Shown: positions 8,242 to 17,184 of the stretch, one piece after another | Position numbering within the stretch: the stretch's first letter is position 1 | How the letters are laid out: each line of letters starts with the position of its first letter | Source: Acinetobacter silvestris | GTDB taxonomy: Bacteria; Pseudomonadota; Gammaproteobacteria; Pseudomonadales; Moraxellaceae | Length of the DNA stretch: 64,000 bases | Direction: 5' to 3' | Assembly (NCBI RefSeq): GCF_002135235.1 | Contig: NZ_NEGB01000004.1 | Coordinates: 186,001-250,000 of the forward strand | Translations under genes and position numbers: made by a program | The notes under the pieces: generated by a model | What the model saw: the letters and a program-made list of their open reading frames with translations, nothing else | What the model was told of the DNA's origin: nothing | Databases searched by the model: none

Positions 8242-10773
8242 CTATTGGTTAATTTCTCTCAAACTTTGTAAAGGTGGAATATCACATAAATAACTGAGTC
8301 GATAACGACCAATCACAGCGCATAACACACTCATCAAAATCGGTAAAATCACCCAAATTTCCCAATGCAGCTGGATCTCTAACCCCATTCGATAACTTGC
8401 AATCGCGCTAATCACTTCTGCAAACAAGCATGATACGACACCGGCAATTAAACCAATAAATCCGATTTCTACAGTCATCATATTTTTGAGTTGTCGCTTG
8501 GAACTTCCAAATGAACGTAACAAAGCAACCTCTCTTTTACGCTCATCCAATAATAAATTGATACATGCAATTAAGACTAAAAATCCTGAAAGACTTACTA
8601 AAATCGCAAGTACCGTAATGATTTGTGCGACCACATCCACTAGCCGTTTAATTTCATCCAGAATCAATGAGACATCAATAAATACCGTATTGCTAAACTG
8701 CTGGATCACACTCACCAAATGCGACTTTTCTTGAGGAGGCACATAGAAACTCCCCAGATAACTTCCGGCATTTTCATCCAGCGTTTGTGGTGCAAAAATA
8801 AAGAAAAAATTAGGACTAAAGCTTTGCCATTCCACAGTACGAAAATTAACGACTTTGGCGTTTAACTGTCCTTCTGGTAGGCTAAAGGTTAACTGATCAC
8901 CAATATTAATATTCAACTCTTTCGCAAGCTTAGCTTCTATTGACACATCACCAATTTGCTTCAGCTTCGGATTGCCTTGCACAATTACATTATCAACAGG
9001 ATATTGATTGGTCTGGGTTAAATTCAATTCACGGCGTAAGGAGTTACTCTTTTCAATCAGTTGTGGCGAAAATACTTGTCCATTTTTGGCCAATAAGCGC
9101 CCTTTAATATTGGGATAAAGCGGTGTACTTTGCCAATGCTGTGCCTGTAATTGCTGCTTAAATTGTTCCACCTCAAAAGGCGGTAAACCATAAATAAATT
9201 GATTCGGAGTTCCTTCAGGCAACTGCTGTTGCCAACGCTCTAATAAATCGGTTCGCAATACTGTAAGGACTGTAATTAAACTCAATCCCAAAGCTAAAGC
9301 TGTAATTTGAAATGCGGTTTGTGATGGCACACGTACAAAACTGGAAAGTTGATTTTTAAGTGCTTTTAAAGCGGTTAAGATCAGCCATACCATGCCATAT
9401 AATAAGCCACTTAACAGAATGACCGCTCCGATTACCATAGCTGATAAAATCAAACTCTCCGTCAAAACCAAGCTAAAAACTATCAAACTGATCAGACCCG
9501 TGCTCATCATCCAAAGTATCGAACGGGCTGACTTTTCCTGCTGTCGAATCACACGAATCGGTGGGGTATTTAATAATTGCCACAAGCTCGGGAAAACAAA
9601 GCCAAATAAAACAATTGCACTGGTAAAAATTGCAATCGGTAATGGCCCCAGTAACATGGCAAATATTGAAAACTGCATGTCTAAATTTGGAATCAGTTGC
9701 AACATAAATTGCAAAAGGACATAACCTAAACCCAAACCTAGAGCGCTGCCAAATATCATCGCAATAACAATAACCGCCAATAATAAAACGATATATGCGT
9801 GAAGAATTTGCCCTTTTTTTGCCCCAATGCAACGCATTAATGCAATATGATCTTGATTCTGCTGTACATAGCGCTGGCTGGTAAGTGCAATGGCAATTCC
9901 ACACAGTAAAATAGTCAGAATATTTGCCAATTGTAGGAATGTATCTAAGTTTTCAATAGGTTTCATTAAGCGCGTATTGCCATCATTGGCATTGCGCAAT
10001 TTCAAGTTGCTTGCTGCTTCAAATTCAGTTGAATGAATACCGGAAGATGCTTCGGTTGGATTAGACTGCCGTGTTGTTAATCCTGTTTGCTGTTTTTTCT
10101 GTGTAGCATCTTCGAATGCGTGAAAAAATTGTTCATATGTCTCAACATTTTTTGCATCCCCTGCCATTAATAAGCGATATTCAATCCGACTTCCTGTCTG
10201 AATGGCCTTGGTTTTTGCAACATCTTGCAAAGCAATAATGACGGTGGGTGAAAATGCTGAAAAACCTAATTCCTGATTGGAATCATGGGCAATTTTTGCA
10301 GTCACTTTAAAATGACCGTCTGCAATTTGAATATTGTCTCCGATCTTGGCTTTTAACAAATCCATGGCTCGTTGACTTAACCACACCTCACCACTTTGAA
10401 TATGTACTGCCTCAGGTAAAGTACGCAACTCGCCACGCAATGGAAAAGCCTGATCTATGGCTTTAACATTGACCATCACAAATTGGTCATGCGTCGAAGC
10501 CATAGAACCAAACATAATCACGTGTGATTGTTTCAGTTTTAGTTCATCCGCCTGTTTAAGCCATTTTTCTTCAATCGGATAATTATCACTGAGCTGCAAA
10601 TCGGCTGCCTGCATTTGCGCAGCCTGCAAGGTCACTGCTTGCTGAACTTGTTCATTACTAAATTTTAATGCTGTCGTTGCCCCAATAGCTAAACTCAAAG
10701 CAATGATGAGCAGATAAATTCCTGTACTGTTAAAACTCTGTTTAAACAAAGGTTTGAACAATGCCATGATCAT
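8242..10773 (-). CDS. ABC transporter permease, FtsX/YbbP-like
   Basis: 843 aa. The layout is that of YbbP-type exporters: one N-terminal membrane segment, a large periplasmic domain, clusters of hydrophobic segments around residues 285-510, a second periplasmic region, and a C-terminal FtsX domain of three more segments (about 705-830). The ATG at 10773 overlaps the ATPase stop as TGATG and has GGAG 7 bases upstream, better than the TTG at 10776. Together with the upstream ATPase and the divergent TesA-like esterase the context equals tesA-ybbA-ybbP of enterobacteria. The transported compound is unknown. Confidence 0.88.
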   Translation of the reverse strand: MIMALFKPLFKQSFNSTGIYLLIIALSLAIGATTALKFSNEQVQQAVTLQAAQMQAADLQLSDNYPIEEKWLKQADELKLKQSHVIMFGSMASTHDQFVMVNVKAIDQAFPLRGELRTLPEAVHIQSGEVWLSQRAMDLLKAKIGDNIQIADGHFKVTAKIAHDSNQELGFSAFSPTVIIALQDVAKTKAIQTGSRIEYRLLMAGDAKNVETYEQFFHAFEDATQKKQQTGLTTRQSNPTEASSGIHSTEFEAASNLKLRNANDGNTRLMKPIENLDTFLQLANILTILLCGIAIALTSQRYVQQNQDHIALMRCIGAKKGQILHAYIVLLLAVIVIAMIFGSALGLGLGYVLLQFMLQLIPNLDMQFSIFAMLLGPLPIAIFTSAIVLFGFVFPSLWQLLNTPPIRVIRQQEKSARSILWMMSTGLISLIVFSLVLTESLILSAMVIGAVILLSGLLYGMVWLILTALKALKNQLSSFVRVPSQTAFQITALALGLSLITVLTVLRTDLLERWQQQLPEGTPNQFIYGLPPFEVEQFKQQLQAQHWQSTPLYPNIKGRLLAKNGQVFSPQLIEKSNSLRRELNLTQTNQYPVDNVIVQGNPKLKQIGDVSIEAKLAKELNINIGDQLTFSLPEGQLNAKVVNFRTVEWQSFSPNFFFIFAPQTLDENAGSYLGSFYVPPQEKSHLVSVIQQFSNTVFIDVSLILDEIKRLVDVVAQIITVLAILVSLSGFLVLIACINLLLDERKREVALLRSFGSSKRQLKNMMTVEIGFIGLIAGVVSCLFAEVISAIASYRMGLEIQLHWEIWVILPILMSVLCAVIGRYRLSYLCDIPPLQSLREINQ

Positions 10774-11510
10774 CAAATAACTCCTTGAGCGGCATGTTCA
10801 ATTAACTTTCCACCCACTAACTCAAAATGTCGTTGACACTGCTCTGCCAGCTTAGAATCATGTGTAACCAGAACTAAGGTGGTGCCTAATTCACGATTAA
10901 GCTGAAATAATAACTGTTCAATTTCTGCTGCAGTCTGACCATCTAAATTTCCAGTCGGTTCATCTGCAAAGACAATTTTAGGTTCAGTAATCAGTGCTCT
11001 TGCAATTGCTACACGTTGCTGTTCACCACCAGATAATACTTTAGGTGTTTGGCTGCTTTGACGTGCTAAACCCACTTTTGCTAAGAGATTCAGTGCTTTT
11101 TTTTCTGCAGTTGCATAGTGAAAATTAGGCTGTAAGCGTAAAGGCAACATGACATTTTCGAGAGCAGATAAATGTGGCAAGAGTTGGAAGGATTGAAAGA
11201 CGAAACCAATATATTTTAAGCGAACTAAGGCACGTTGTTCTTCATTCAACTCATGTATTGCCTCGCCACAAATCCATATTTTGCCAGAAACAGCTTGATC
11301 TAATGTGGCTAAAAGACCCAACAGCGTTGACTTACCCGAGCCTGATCGCCCAGTAATCGCCACTTGTTCTCCTGCATAGATATTGAGGTCTAATGCATTT
11401 AAAATAGTTAATGTTTTATTCTGTAATTGAATACTTTGCGTAAGCTGCTGTGCGGAAATAATTACTTGTGGCATGATGGAGCTTGTTGCATCAAACTGAA
11501 CCGAAGACAT
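10773..11510 (-). CDS. ABC transporter ATP-binding protein, YbbA-like
   Basis: About 245 aa. Walker A GRSGSGKSTLLG, Q-loop VFQSFQLLP, signature LSGGEQQRVAIARAL, Walker B IVFADEPTGNLDG and an H-loop LVTHD are all present, typical of the LolD/MacB-like class that pairs with FtsX-type permeases. The ATG at 11510 has AGGA 10 bases upstream; an internal ATG at 11474 is also possible since homology begins near there. It is translationally coupled to the permease. Only about 16 bases separate this start from the divergent esterase start. Confidence 0.9.
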   Translation of the reverse strand: MSSVQFDATSSIMPQVIISAQQLTQSIQLQNKTLTILNALDLNIYAGEQVAITGRSGSGKSTLLGLLATLDQAVSGKIWICGEAIHELNEEQRALVRLKYIGFVFQSFQLLPHLSALENVMLPLRLQPNFHYATAEKKALNLLAKVGLARQSSQTPKVLSGGEQQRVAIARALITEPKIVFADEPTGNLDGQTAAEIEQLLFQLNRELGTTLVLVTHDSKLAEQCQRHFELVGGKLIEHAAQGVI

Positions 11511-11526
11511 TGTCAAGAAATCCTAT

Positions 11527-12171
11527 ATGCAAACTAAAAAATTGTTAAATCTAAACACGGTAAACAAAATAGCTCAGGCTTTATTTTTTAGCATGATCTA
11601 TCTCATTCCTGTTAGTAGTTTTGCAAAAAGTATCATGATTGTCGGAGACAGTTTGAGCGCTGGTTATGGTATTACACCACAGCAAAGTTGGGTCAATCTG
11701 TTGCAACAGCGGTTAAATCAACAGTTTCCAAAACAGCATAAGGTCATCAATGCCAGTGTTAGCGGTGAAACCACCAGTGGGGCTTTAGCTCGCTTGCCGA
11801 AACTATTACAAATCCATCAACCGAATATTGTGGTGATTGAGTTAGGGGGCAATGATGGTTTACGTGGGCAACCACCGCAAATGATCCAAAGTAATTTGAC
11901 TCAGATGATTCAGATCGCGCAAAAAACCAATGCTACTGTTCTCGTTTTTGGAATGAAAATCCCACCAAATTATGGCACTGCATATAGCACTGCATTTGAA
12001 AACACTTATAAAGTGGTCAGCCAAAAATATAAGATCAAACTACTCCCCTTCTTTATGGAAAGTATTGCAGGACATCCAAACCTGATCCAAAAAGATTTAA
12101 TTCACCCAAATGCTGCGGCTCAAAAAATTCTCTTAAATAATGCATACCCTTATATCAAAGGTACTTTATAA
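11527..12171 (+). CDS. tesA: SGNH/GDSL esterase, TesA-like (arylesterase / lysophospholipase)
   Basis: 214 aa. An N-terminal hydrophobic stretch ending VSSFAKS is a signal peptide, so the enzyme acts in the periplasm. Block I is IVGDSLSAGYG with the nucleophile Ser; block III is ELGGNDGLRG; the Asp/His pair is in LIHPNAAAQ. E. coli TesA hydrolyses acyl-CoA, lysophospholipid and aryl esters. Divergent from the ybbA-like gene, as in enterobacteria. Confidence 0.9.
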   Translation: MQTKKLLNLNTVNKIAQALFFSMIYLIPVSSFAKSIMIVGDSLSAGYGITPQQSWVNLLQQRLNQQFPKQHKVINASVSGETTSGALARLPKLLQIHQPNIVVIELGGNDGLRGQPPQMIQSNLTQMIQIAQKTNATVLVFGMKIPPNYGTAYSTAFENTYKVVSQKYKIKLLPFFMESIAGHPNLIQKDLIHPNAAAQKILLNNAYPYIKGTL

Positions 12172-12279
12172 AACATTCAGCTTCATCATTTAAACCTGAT
12201 CAATTTAATTGCTGGAATTTACAACTTAGAATTGAATAAAAAGTGAGTACAAACCAGATTCCGTTTATTTATAAAAAAA

Positions 12280-12311
12280 AGCCAGTTTTTAAGTTGAACT
12301 GGCTTTTTTTA
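12280..12311 (+). terminator. intrinsic terminator between tesA and carbonic anhydrase
   Basis: AGCCAGTT / AACTGGCT stem with a 9-nt loop, flanked by eight A before and seven T after. It suits the two convergent genes on either side. Confidence 0.85.
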
Positions 12312-12335
12312 ATGATTCTTTATTTTATAGATGAG

Positions 12336-12950
12336 TTAAAAATCAAAAAAAGTTACTTCACCTGTTTCAAGTGAATATTCAGCCCCAACCACTTTTAATT
12401 GACCTTTAGCGATTAAGCTTTCTAATACAGCCGAACCATGACGTAATTGATTGACTGAAGCAAAAACATTCGAACGAATGGCATGTACCGACAGTTTTTG
12501 TAAATCATCTTTCAATTCAGTCTGCATTAAAATTTCAACTGATGGACGGACACGATTCACAATCGACATTAAGTTTGCAGATGGTGGGCATTCGGGATTA
12601 CGCAGTGCTTCAATGGTAGAGCTGATTGCACCACAATGAGTATGCCCAAGTACCACAACTACAGGACAGCTAAAACTATCAGCAGCAAACTCTACACTCC
12701 CCACTTGTGATGGCGCAACAATGTTGCCCGCAACACGAATAACAAAAAGATCACCTAACCCCTGATCAAAGACCATTTCAGCGGGTACACGAGAGTCTGA
12801 ACAACCTAAGATAATTGCAAAAGGTTCCTGACTTTCTGCCATTTCCGCTCGTTGTTGATGCGATAAAAACTTAATATGCTGCGTTTCACCTTTAACGAAA
12901 CGTTGATTACCTTGTTTTAAACGCTCTAAAGCTTCCTGAGCAGTTAGCAT
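12336..12950 (-). CDS. can: beta-class carbonic anhydrase
   Basis: 204 aa. Zinc ligands are visible as Cys50 and Asp52 (GCSDSR) and His103 and Cys106 (GHTHCGA), the complete beta-class set; Arg54 forms the usual dyad with Asp52. It interconverts CO2 and bicarbonate in the cytoplasm. The N-terminus (TAQEALERLKQGNQRF) is typical, so the ATG at 12950 is accepted. Single gene; the next gene upstream is divergent. The symbol is by family and may differ in local usage. Confidence 0.93.
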   Translation of the reverse strand: MLTAQEALERLKQGNQRFVKGETQHIKFLSHQQRAEMAESQEPFAIILGCSDSRVPAEMVFDQGLGDLFVIRVAGNIVAPSQVGSVEFAADSFSCPVVVVLGHTHCGAISSTIEALRNPECPPSANLMSIVNRVRPSVEILMQTELKDDLQKLSVHAIRSNVFASVNQLRHGSAVLESLIAKGQLKVVGAEYSLETGEVTFFDF

Positions 12951-13273
12951 GATGCTTTTCCATTGTATTTGGAGAGTTGGGCTATTCTAATACTGTGTTT
13001 TTCGAATGTCACTGACCAAAAATAAACTCTGTTACAATTTTTGTTAATTGATTTAAAATCAAACCCGTTACTTCAAAATATTCATCAGGTCAGATTTATC
13101 CCTTGAACTCACAGCACTATTTCTCATAATTAAAAATTTCAAGCTAAAATATTTTTTCAACTTGGCAAAAAAACCAGCAACTTTTGAATATGAGCAAATG
13201 TTCAATGAAAACAAATGATCAATAATATTTTTGCTTTTATATAATGGCAGCCTCGTTCCAAGGAAAATCATGC
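12951..13273. other. 323-bp divergent intergenic region
   Basis: AT-rich DNA between the carbonic anhydrase and the lipase-like gene. It must hold both promoters. No hairpin, RNA gene or convincing ORF was seen; the 67-codon frame on the - strand lacks a ribosome site. Confidence 0.6.
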
Positions 13274-14308
13274 ATGCTTCATTTGCTTACTCAAAAAGTT
13301 CTTCAAACTTTGACAACTTCGATGTTAGTGTTGGCTGCTTCAACTACACTGTTATGGAGTACCCCAAGTTCTGCTTTAACAGAAACAGCTGAATACATCG
13401 ATTATCAAAAAATATTACAAGAAGAACGTGCGTGGGCAGGCTTAAGCACCAAGAAAATACGCATTGGCGATGTCATTTGGTCTTATAGTGAAGGTGGATC
13501 AAAAACTAAACCCACTATTTTATTGATTCATGGTTTAGCCAGTAGTCGTGACACGTGGAATGAAGTTGCCCATCAACTTACCCCTTATTATCATGTGATT
13601 ATTCCAGACTTACCCTCAAGTGGCAGTACAGTCGTTCCTACAAATTTTGATCTATCTGTTCCCAATGTAACTGAACAATTACGTCGTTTTGTAGAAGCAG
13701 CTCATATACAAGATAAACTCAATATCGCAGGGCATTCTTTAGGTGGATCGATTGCCATGTTCTATGCTGCGCAATATCCTTTTGATACCCAAAGCCTGTT
13801 TTTGATTAGCTCTGGTGGTCTATTTCAAAACAACAATACCAACTACTTAAAAAATCCCATTTATTTAAAACAATTATTGGTTTCACAACCGGGTGATCTC
13901 GACTTTGTCCTTAAAAAAGTCATGTATAGCCCACCCTTTACGTCTAGCGTGATAAAACGTGAACAAGAGAAAATCTTAATTTCTCATGCTTCGGAAACTG
14001 TAAAAATTATCAATCAAATTAATGAATTAAATAAATTATACACCCCAAGTTCCTTTGCTAAAATGGTTAAAGAAATTGAAGCTCCTACCTTAATTTTATG
14101 GGAAAAACAGGATCAAATTGTCAATATTGAAGTGGTACAAGATTTGAAAGGCTTATTAAAACGTCCAGAAACACCCATTATTTTAAACAATGTCGGACAT
14201 ATGCCAATATTAGAAGCGCCTGAACGTGTATCAATGTCTTATTTATCCTTTCTTGAAAAAACTCAGCATCAGAATCATTCTCTTTCTGAACATTATATGA
14301 ATAAATAA
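13274..14308 (+). CDS. exported alpha/beta hydrolase, lipase-like
   Basis: 344 aa. A signal peptide of about 30 residues (hydrophobic stretch ending STPSSA) directs export. The oxyanion segment LLIHGLASSRDTW, nucleophile elbow IAGHSLGGSIA, Asp in LWEKQDQIV and His in NVGHMPILEAP form a complete triad. It resembles the cold-adapted Moraxella/Psychrobacter Lip3-type lipases. The ATG at 13274 has AAGGA about 10 bases upstream; the frame extends to 13244 without support. A gene of unknown function follows 9 bases after the stop. Confidence 0.85.
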   Translation: MLHLLTQKVLQTLTTSMLVLAASTTLLWSTPSSALTETAEYIDYQKILQEERAWAGLSTKKIRIGDVIWSYSEGGSKTKPTILLIHGLASSRDTWNEVAHQLTPYYHVIIPDLPSSGSTVVPTNFDLSVPNVTEQLRRFVEAAHIQDKLNIAGHSLGGSIAMFYAAQYPFDTQSLFLISSGGLFQNNNTNYLKNPIYLKQLLVSQPGDLDFVLKKVMYSPPFTSSVIKREQEKILISHASETVKIINQINELNKLYTPSSFAKMVKEIEAPTLILWEKQDQIVNIEVVQDLKGLLKRPETPIILNNVGHMPILEAPERVSMSYLSFLEKTQHQNHSLSEHYMNK

Positions 14309-14317
14309 GGATTTTTT

Positions 14318-15319
14318 ATGCGCCACGCCATAATTGAACAACTGATTGAAGCCCAATTGGCATTTATAGATCAAGAAATTTCCCAACCAGAAACGATACA
14401 AGCTGAATTCACTCATTTTTATCATTGGTTTAGAAAGCAGACATTACAAGAGATCTGGCGCTTTGAGCAAATTAATCATTTGATTCAAAAACAAATTCTA
14501 CAAACTCCAGCGAGCGAATTTTTAATTGAACAAATAGCTGAACATATCCGCTTTGTACTAATTCATCCTGCCAATGATGAAACTAAAATTGAAGATATTA
14601 TTCCGGTCACCACCATTGATAAAATGGCGCTATACATTGCAAGTAAAAGTGTACATCGCCAAGCTTTGATTAAACAGATTGTCAATAATTCATCGTTTTC
14701 TAGCCTGCTGACCCAACTGATTCATCACTCAATTCAAGACTATATTGATAATTCAGTCATGAACAAAAAAGTACCAGGCGTGGGTCGCTTTATGAAAATG
14801 GGCAAATCTGTTTTAGAAACTGTAACAGATAGCAATCTTGATGATACGGTTAAGCACTATTTACAAAAAAATATCGTCAAGATCAGCCAACTCAGTGAGC
14901 AAGTTTTAAATCACCAGTTTGATGACAATAAGCTCTATCACTTTCAAGCCAATCTTTGGCATAAAATTAAGAAAGTTCCTCTTTCAAGTCTGCGTAATTA
15001 TATTGAAGTCAATGACTTGCCTAAAACGGTAGGCCTAGGTCACGAAATTTGGGAACATCTTCGTCAAACAGATTATTTGAAAAAACAGGTTCATGATGGT
15101 GTTTATGCATGGTATGTCCACAATCAAGCACGTAGTTTTGATCTACTCTTACGTGATTTGAACATTGATGAAAGCTTGATTCAAAATGAATTACAGACTT
15201 TACTCGAACCCATTTTACAAAAAATGGTGGCTTCAGAACATTTGCGTTGTAGAGCTCGAATTTATTTAGAAAAATTCTACTATTCAGATCAGGCTCTCAC
15301 CATTTTAGATCTCAAATAA
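14318..15319 (+). CDS. hypothetical protein in an operon with the lipase-like gene
   Basis: 333 aa, not recognised. AAGGA precedes the ATG and the gap to the hydrolase stop is 9 bases, so they share a transcript. The sequence is mostly helix-forming, rich in Gln, Leu and Ile, with no signal peptide and no clear membrane segment. A short glycine-containing stretch (KVPGVGRFMKMGKS, about residue 150) is the only distinctive motif. Its neighbour suggests a role connected with the exported hydrolase, but nothing in the sequence shows which. Confidence 0.8.
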   Translation: MRHAIIEQLIEAQLAFIDQEISQPETIQAEFTHFYHWFRKQTLQEIWRFEQINHLIQKQILQTPASEFLIEQIAEHIRFVLIHPANDETKIEDIIPVTTIDKMALYIASKSVHRQALIKQIVNNSSFSSLLTQLIHHSIQDYIDNSVMNKKVPGVGRFMKMGKSVLETVTDSNLDDTVKHYLQKNIVKISQLSEQVLNHQFDDNKLYHFQANLWHKIKKVPLSSLRNYIEVNDLPKTVGLGHEIWEHLRQTDYLKKQVHDGVYAWYVHNQARSFDLLLRDLNIDESLIQNELQTLLEPILQKMVASEHLRCRARIYLEKFYYSDQALTILDLK

Positions 15320-15511
15320 CATAGGCACTCAATTCATCTCAATACAGTCAAATTAAGATAAATTAGCCAACTTATGCTGTTTTGATGAATCAGTACTGCT
15401 GAGAGAAAAGAGATCACATATTGCTTATAATTTTTGCCTATGACATCAACAGCAAATTTATAGCCTACTCATCAGATCATTCGACTTTCAGCGATTCTAT
15501 TCTTATATCTA

Positions 15512-15541
15512 TAAAAAAAACCTCCTAAAAAAGGAGGTTTT
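15512..15541 (-). terminator. intrinsic terminator after nfuA
   Basis: Perfect 10-bp stem AAAACCTCCT / AGGAGGTTTT with a 5-nt loop; on the - strand it is followed by a T run. Confidence 0.88.
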
Positions 15542-15572
15542 GCTCATCAGAGATAAAGGTTATTTTAAACTT

Positions 15573-16211
15573 TTATTTAAAATACGCACCTTCAGCCTGA
15601 CTATGGTCAGTTTGGTCGACCACACGACCTAATTCAGGAATATGTTGTTTTAACGTGGTTTCAACACCTTGTTTTAACGTCATATCAATTGCCGAACAAC
15701 CTTGGCAACCACCACCAAACTTAAGTACAGCAGTTAAACCATGTTCTTCATCTTCCAAAACTTCAACCAAAGCACAGTTACCACCATGCCCAGCTAAACC
15801 TGGATTAATTTCTGCTTGAAGGATGTAAGTAATACGCTCTTCCATCGATGCATCTGGTCCAACACGTGGCACTTTCGAATTTGGTGCACGGAAAGTAAGC
15901 TGACCACCAAAACGATCTTTGTTGTAATCAATCACAGCATCTTTTAAATATGGAATAGATGGTGCATCAATATACGCGGCAAAATCAGCATAATCCTGCT
16001 TGTAATCTGTCGGAATAATTTCTTCAGGAGCACTATATGCCATACAACATTCAGCACGCGGTGTTCCTGCATTTTCCACAAAAATACGTACAGCAATACC
16101 GGGAGTATTTTGCTTTGAAAGCAAATCAAATAAATACTCTTGCGCAGTAGGTGTAATCAATAAATTTGGAATTTCATCTGCAACTGCAGTGTTGATGTTC
16201 TCAGTCGACAT
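15573..16211 (-). CDS. nfuA: Fe-S cluster carrier NfuA
   Basis: 212 aa. The N-terminal half is a degenerate A-type scaffold domain (LLITPTAQEYLFDLLSKQ...), and the C-terminal NifU-like domain holds GGGCQGCSAIDMTL with Cys169 and Cys172 binding a bridging [4Fe-4S] cluster in the dimer. It passes clusters to apo-enzymes, notably under oxidative stress and iron limitation. The order of domains and the length match E. coli NfuA. Confidence 0.95.
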   Translation of the reverse strand: MSTENINTAVADEIPNLLITPTAQEYLFDLLSKQNTPGIAVRIFVENAGTPRAECCMAYSAPEEIIPTDYKQDYADFAAYIDAPSIPYLKDAVIDYNKDRFGGQLTFRAPNSKVPRVGPDASMEERITYILQAEINPGLAGHGGNCALVEVLEDEEHGLTAVLKFGGGCQGCSAIDMTLKQGVETTLKQHIPELGRVVDQTDHSQAEGAYFK

Positions 16212-16367
16212 ATCATTATCCTCAAGCTGACCTTGCCATTTTAACTGAAGATGAGGCAGTTTGAGTAAAAATCAACTAAAATTGTCGGAATTAATAAAAA
16301 AGTCCATTCTTGATTCTAAATAATGGCATTATGTCTCATCATCTTTGCTTTTTTATTAAGGCGCCTT

Positions 16368-16988
16368 ATGCTGGATTTACCTTTTAATCATACTGTCAGT
16401 ATTATAATTATTACCGTCATCATCTCTTTAATTGCATTCTCTAACCAAAAGTTGATGAATCGTCTCATATTTTGGCCACCAGCTGTCACTGATCGTGGTC
16501 AATACGATCGATTTATCACGCATGGCTTTATTCATGCGGATGGTACCCACTTACTCTTCAATATGATTACTTTATTCTTTTTTGGTAGCGTGATTGAAAG
16601 TTTTTATCGTCAATACTTTTTTGATATGGGCTTTATTCTTTTCTATTTGGGCGGCTTAATTGTTGCGATTTTACCCAGTTATTTAAAACATAAAAATGAT
16701 ACACATTGGGCCAGTTTAGGGGCTTCCGGTGCGGTTTCTGCTGTTCTTTTTGCCTATATTCTATTTCAACCGTGGAAGTTAATTTTCGTATTTTTTATCC
16801 CCGTTCCTGCCATTATTTTTGCAGTTCTATATGTCGCATATAGCATCTGGTCAGGTAAACGTGGCAATTCAAATATCAATCATAGTGCGCATCTTTGGGG
16901 TGCTGCTTATGGGGTGATTATGACGATCATTATTGAACCGCGTATCTTTCCGCATTTCTTACAGCAACTGAGCAAACTGCCTTTTTAA
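16368..16988 (+). CDS. second rhomboid-family intramembrane serine protease
   Basis: 206 aa from the ATG at 16368, which has AAGG 7 bases upstream; an earlier in-frame ATG at 16323 has no such site. Six hydrophobic segments, with Ser120 in LGASGAVSA and His175 in NHSAHLWG as catalytic dyad, and HADGTHLLFNMITL as the helix-2 motif. It differs clearly from the rhomboid at 7.4 kb. A strong terminator follows. Substrate unknown. Confidence 0.88.
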   Translation: MLDLPFNHTVSIIIITVIISLIAFSNQKLMNRLIFWPPAVTDRGQYDRFITHGFIHADGTHLLFNMITLFFFGSVIESFYRQYFFDMGFILFYLGGLIVAILPSYLKHKNDTHWASLGASGAVSAVLFAYILFQPWKLIFVFFIPVPAIIFAVLYVAYSIWSGKRGNSNINHSAHLWGAAYGVIMTIIIEPRIFPHFLQQLSKLPF

Positions 16989-17018
16989 AATAAAATATAT
17001 TTAACTAATCATCTCTTT

Positions 17019-17053
17019 AAAAGGAAAAGTTTAAATTAACTTTTCCTTTTTTT
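17019..17053 (+). terminator. intrinsic terminator after second rhomboid
   Basis: A 13-bp perfect stem (AAAAGGAAAAGTT / AACTTTTCCTTTT) with a 6-nt loop, continuing into a T run. Confidence 0.88.
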
Positions 17054-17184
17054 ATTCATTTTTCAGCTACAGATATACAAATAAATACTCAGTAAAAATA
17101 ATGCATAAGAATGCTGAATTCATTATTTTTTTATACACAATTGATCTTTTAACCTAAGACAAAATTTTGAATTAGATCATCTAC

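Noticed and set aside
9473..9904. 143-codon - strand frame inside the ABC permease gene
   Set aside because: Shadow frame of the permease; Cys-rich and without any domain.
13068..13271. 67-codon ORF on the - strand between carbonic anhydrase and lipase-like genes
   Set aside because: No ribosome site, low-complexity AT-rich content, and it overlaps the promoter and start of the lipase-like gene.
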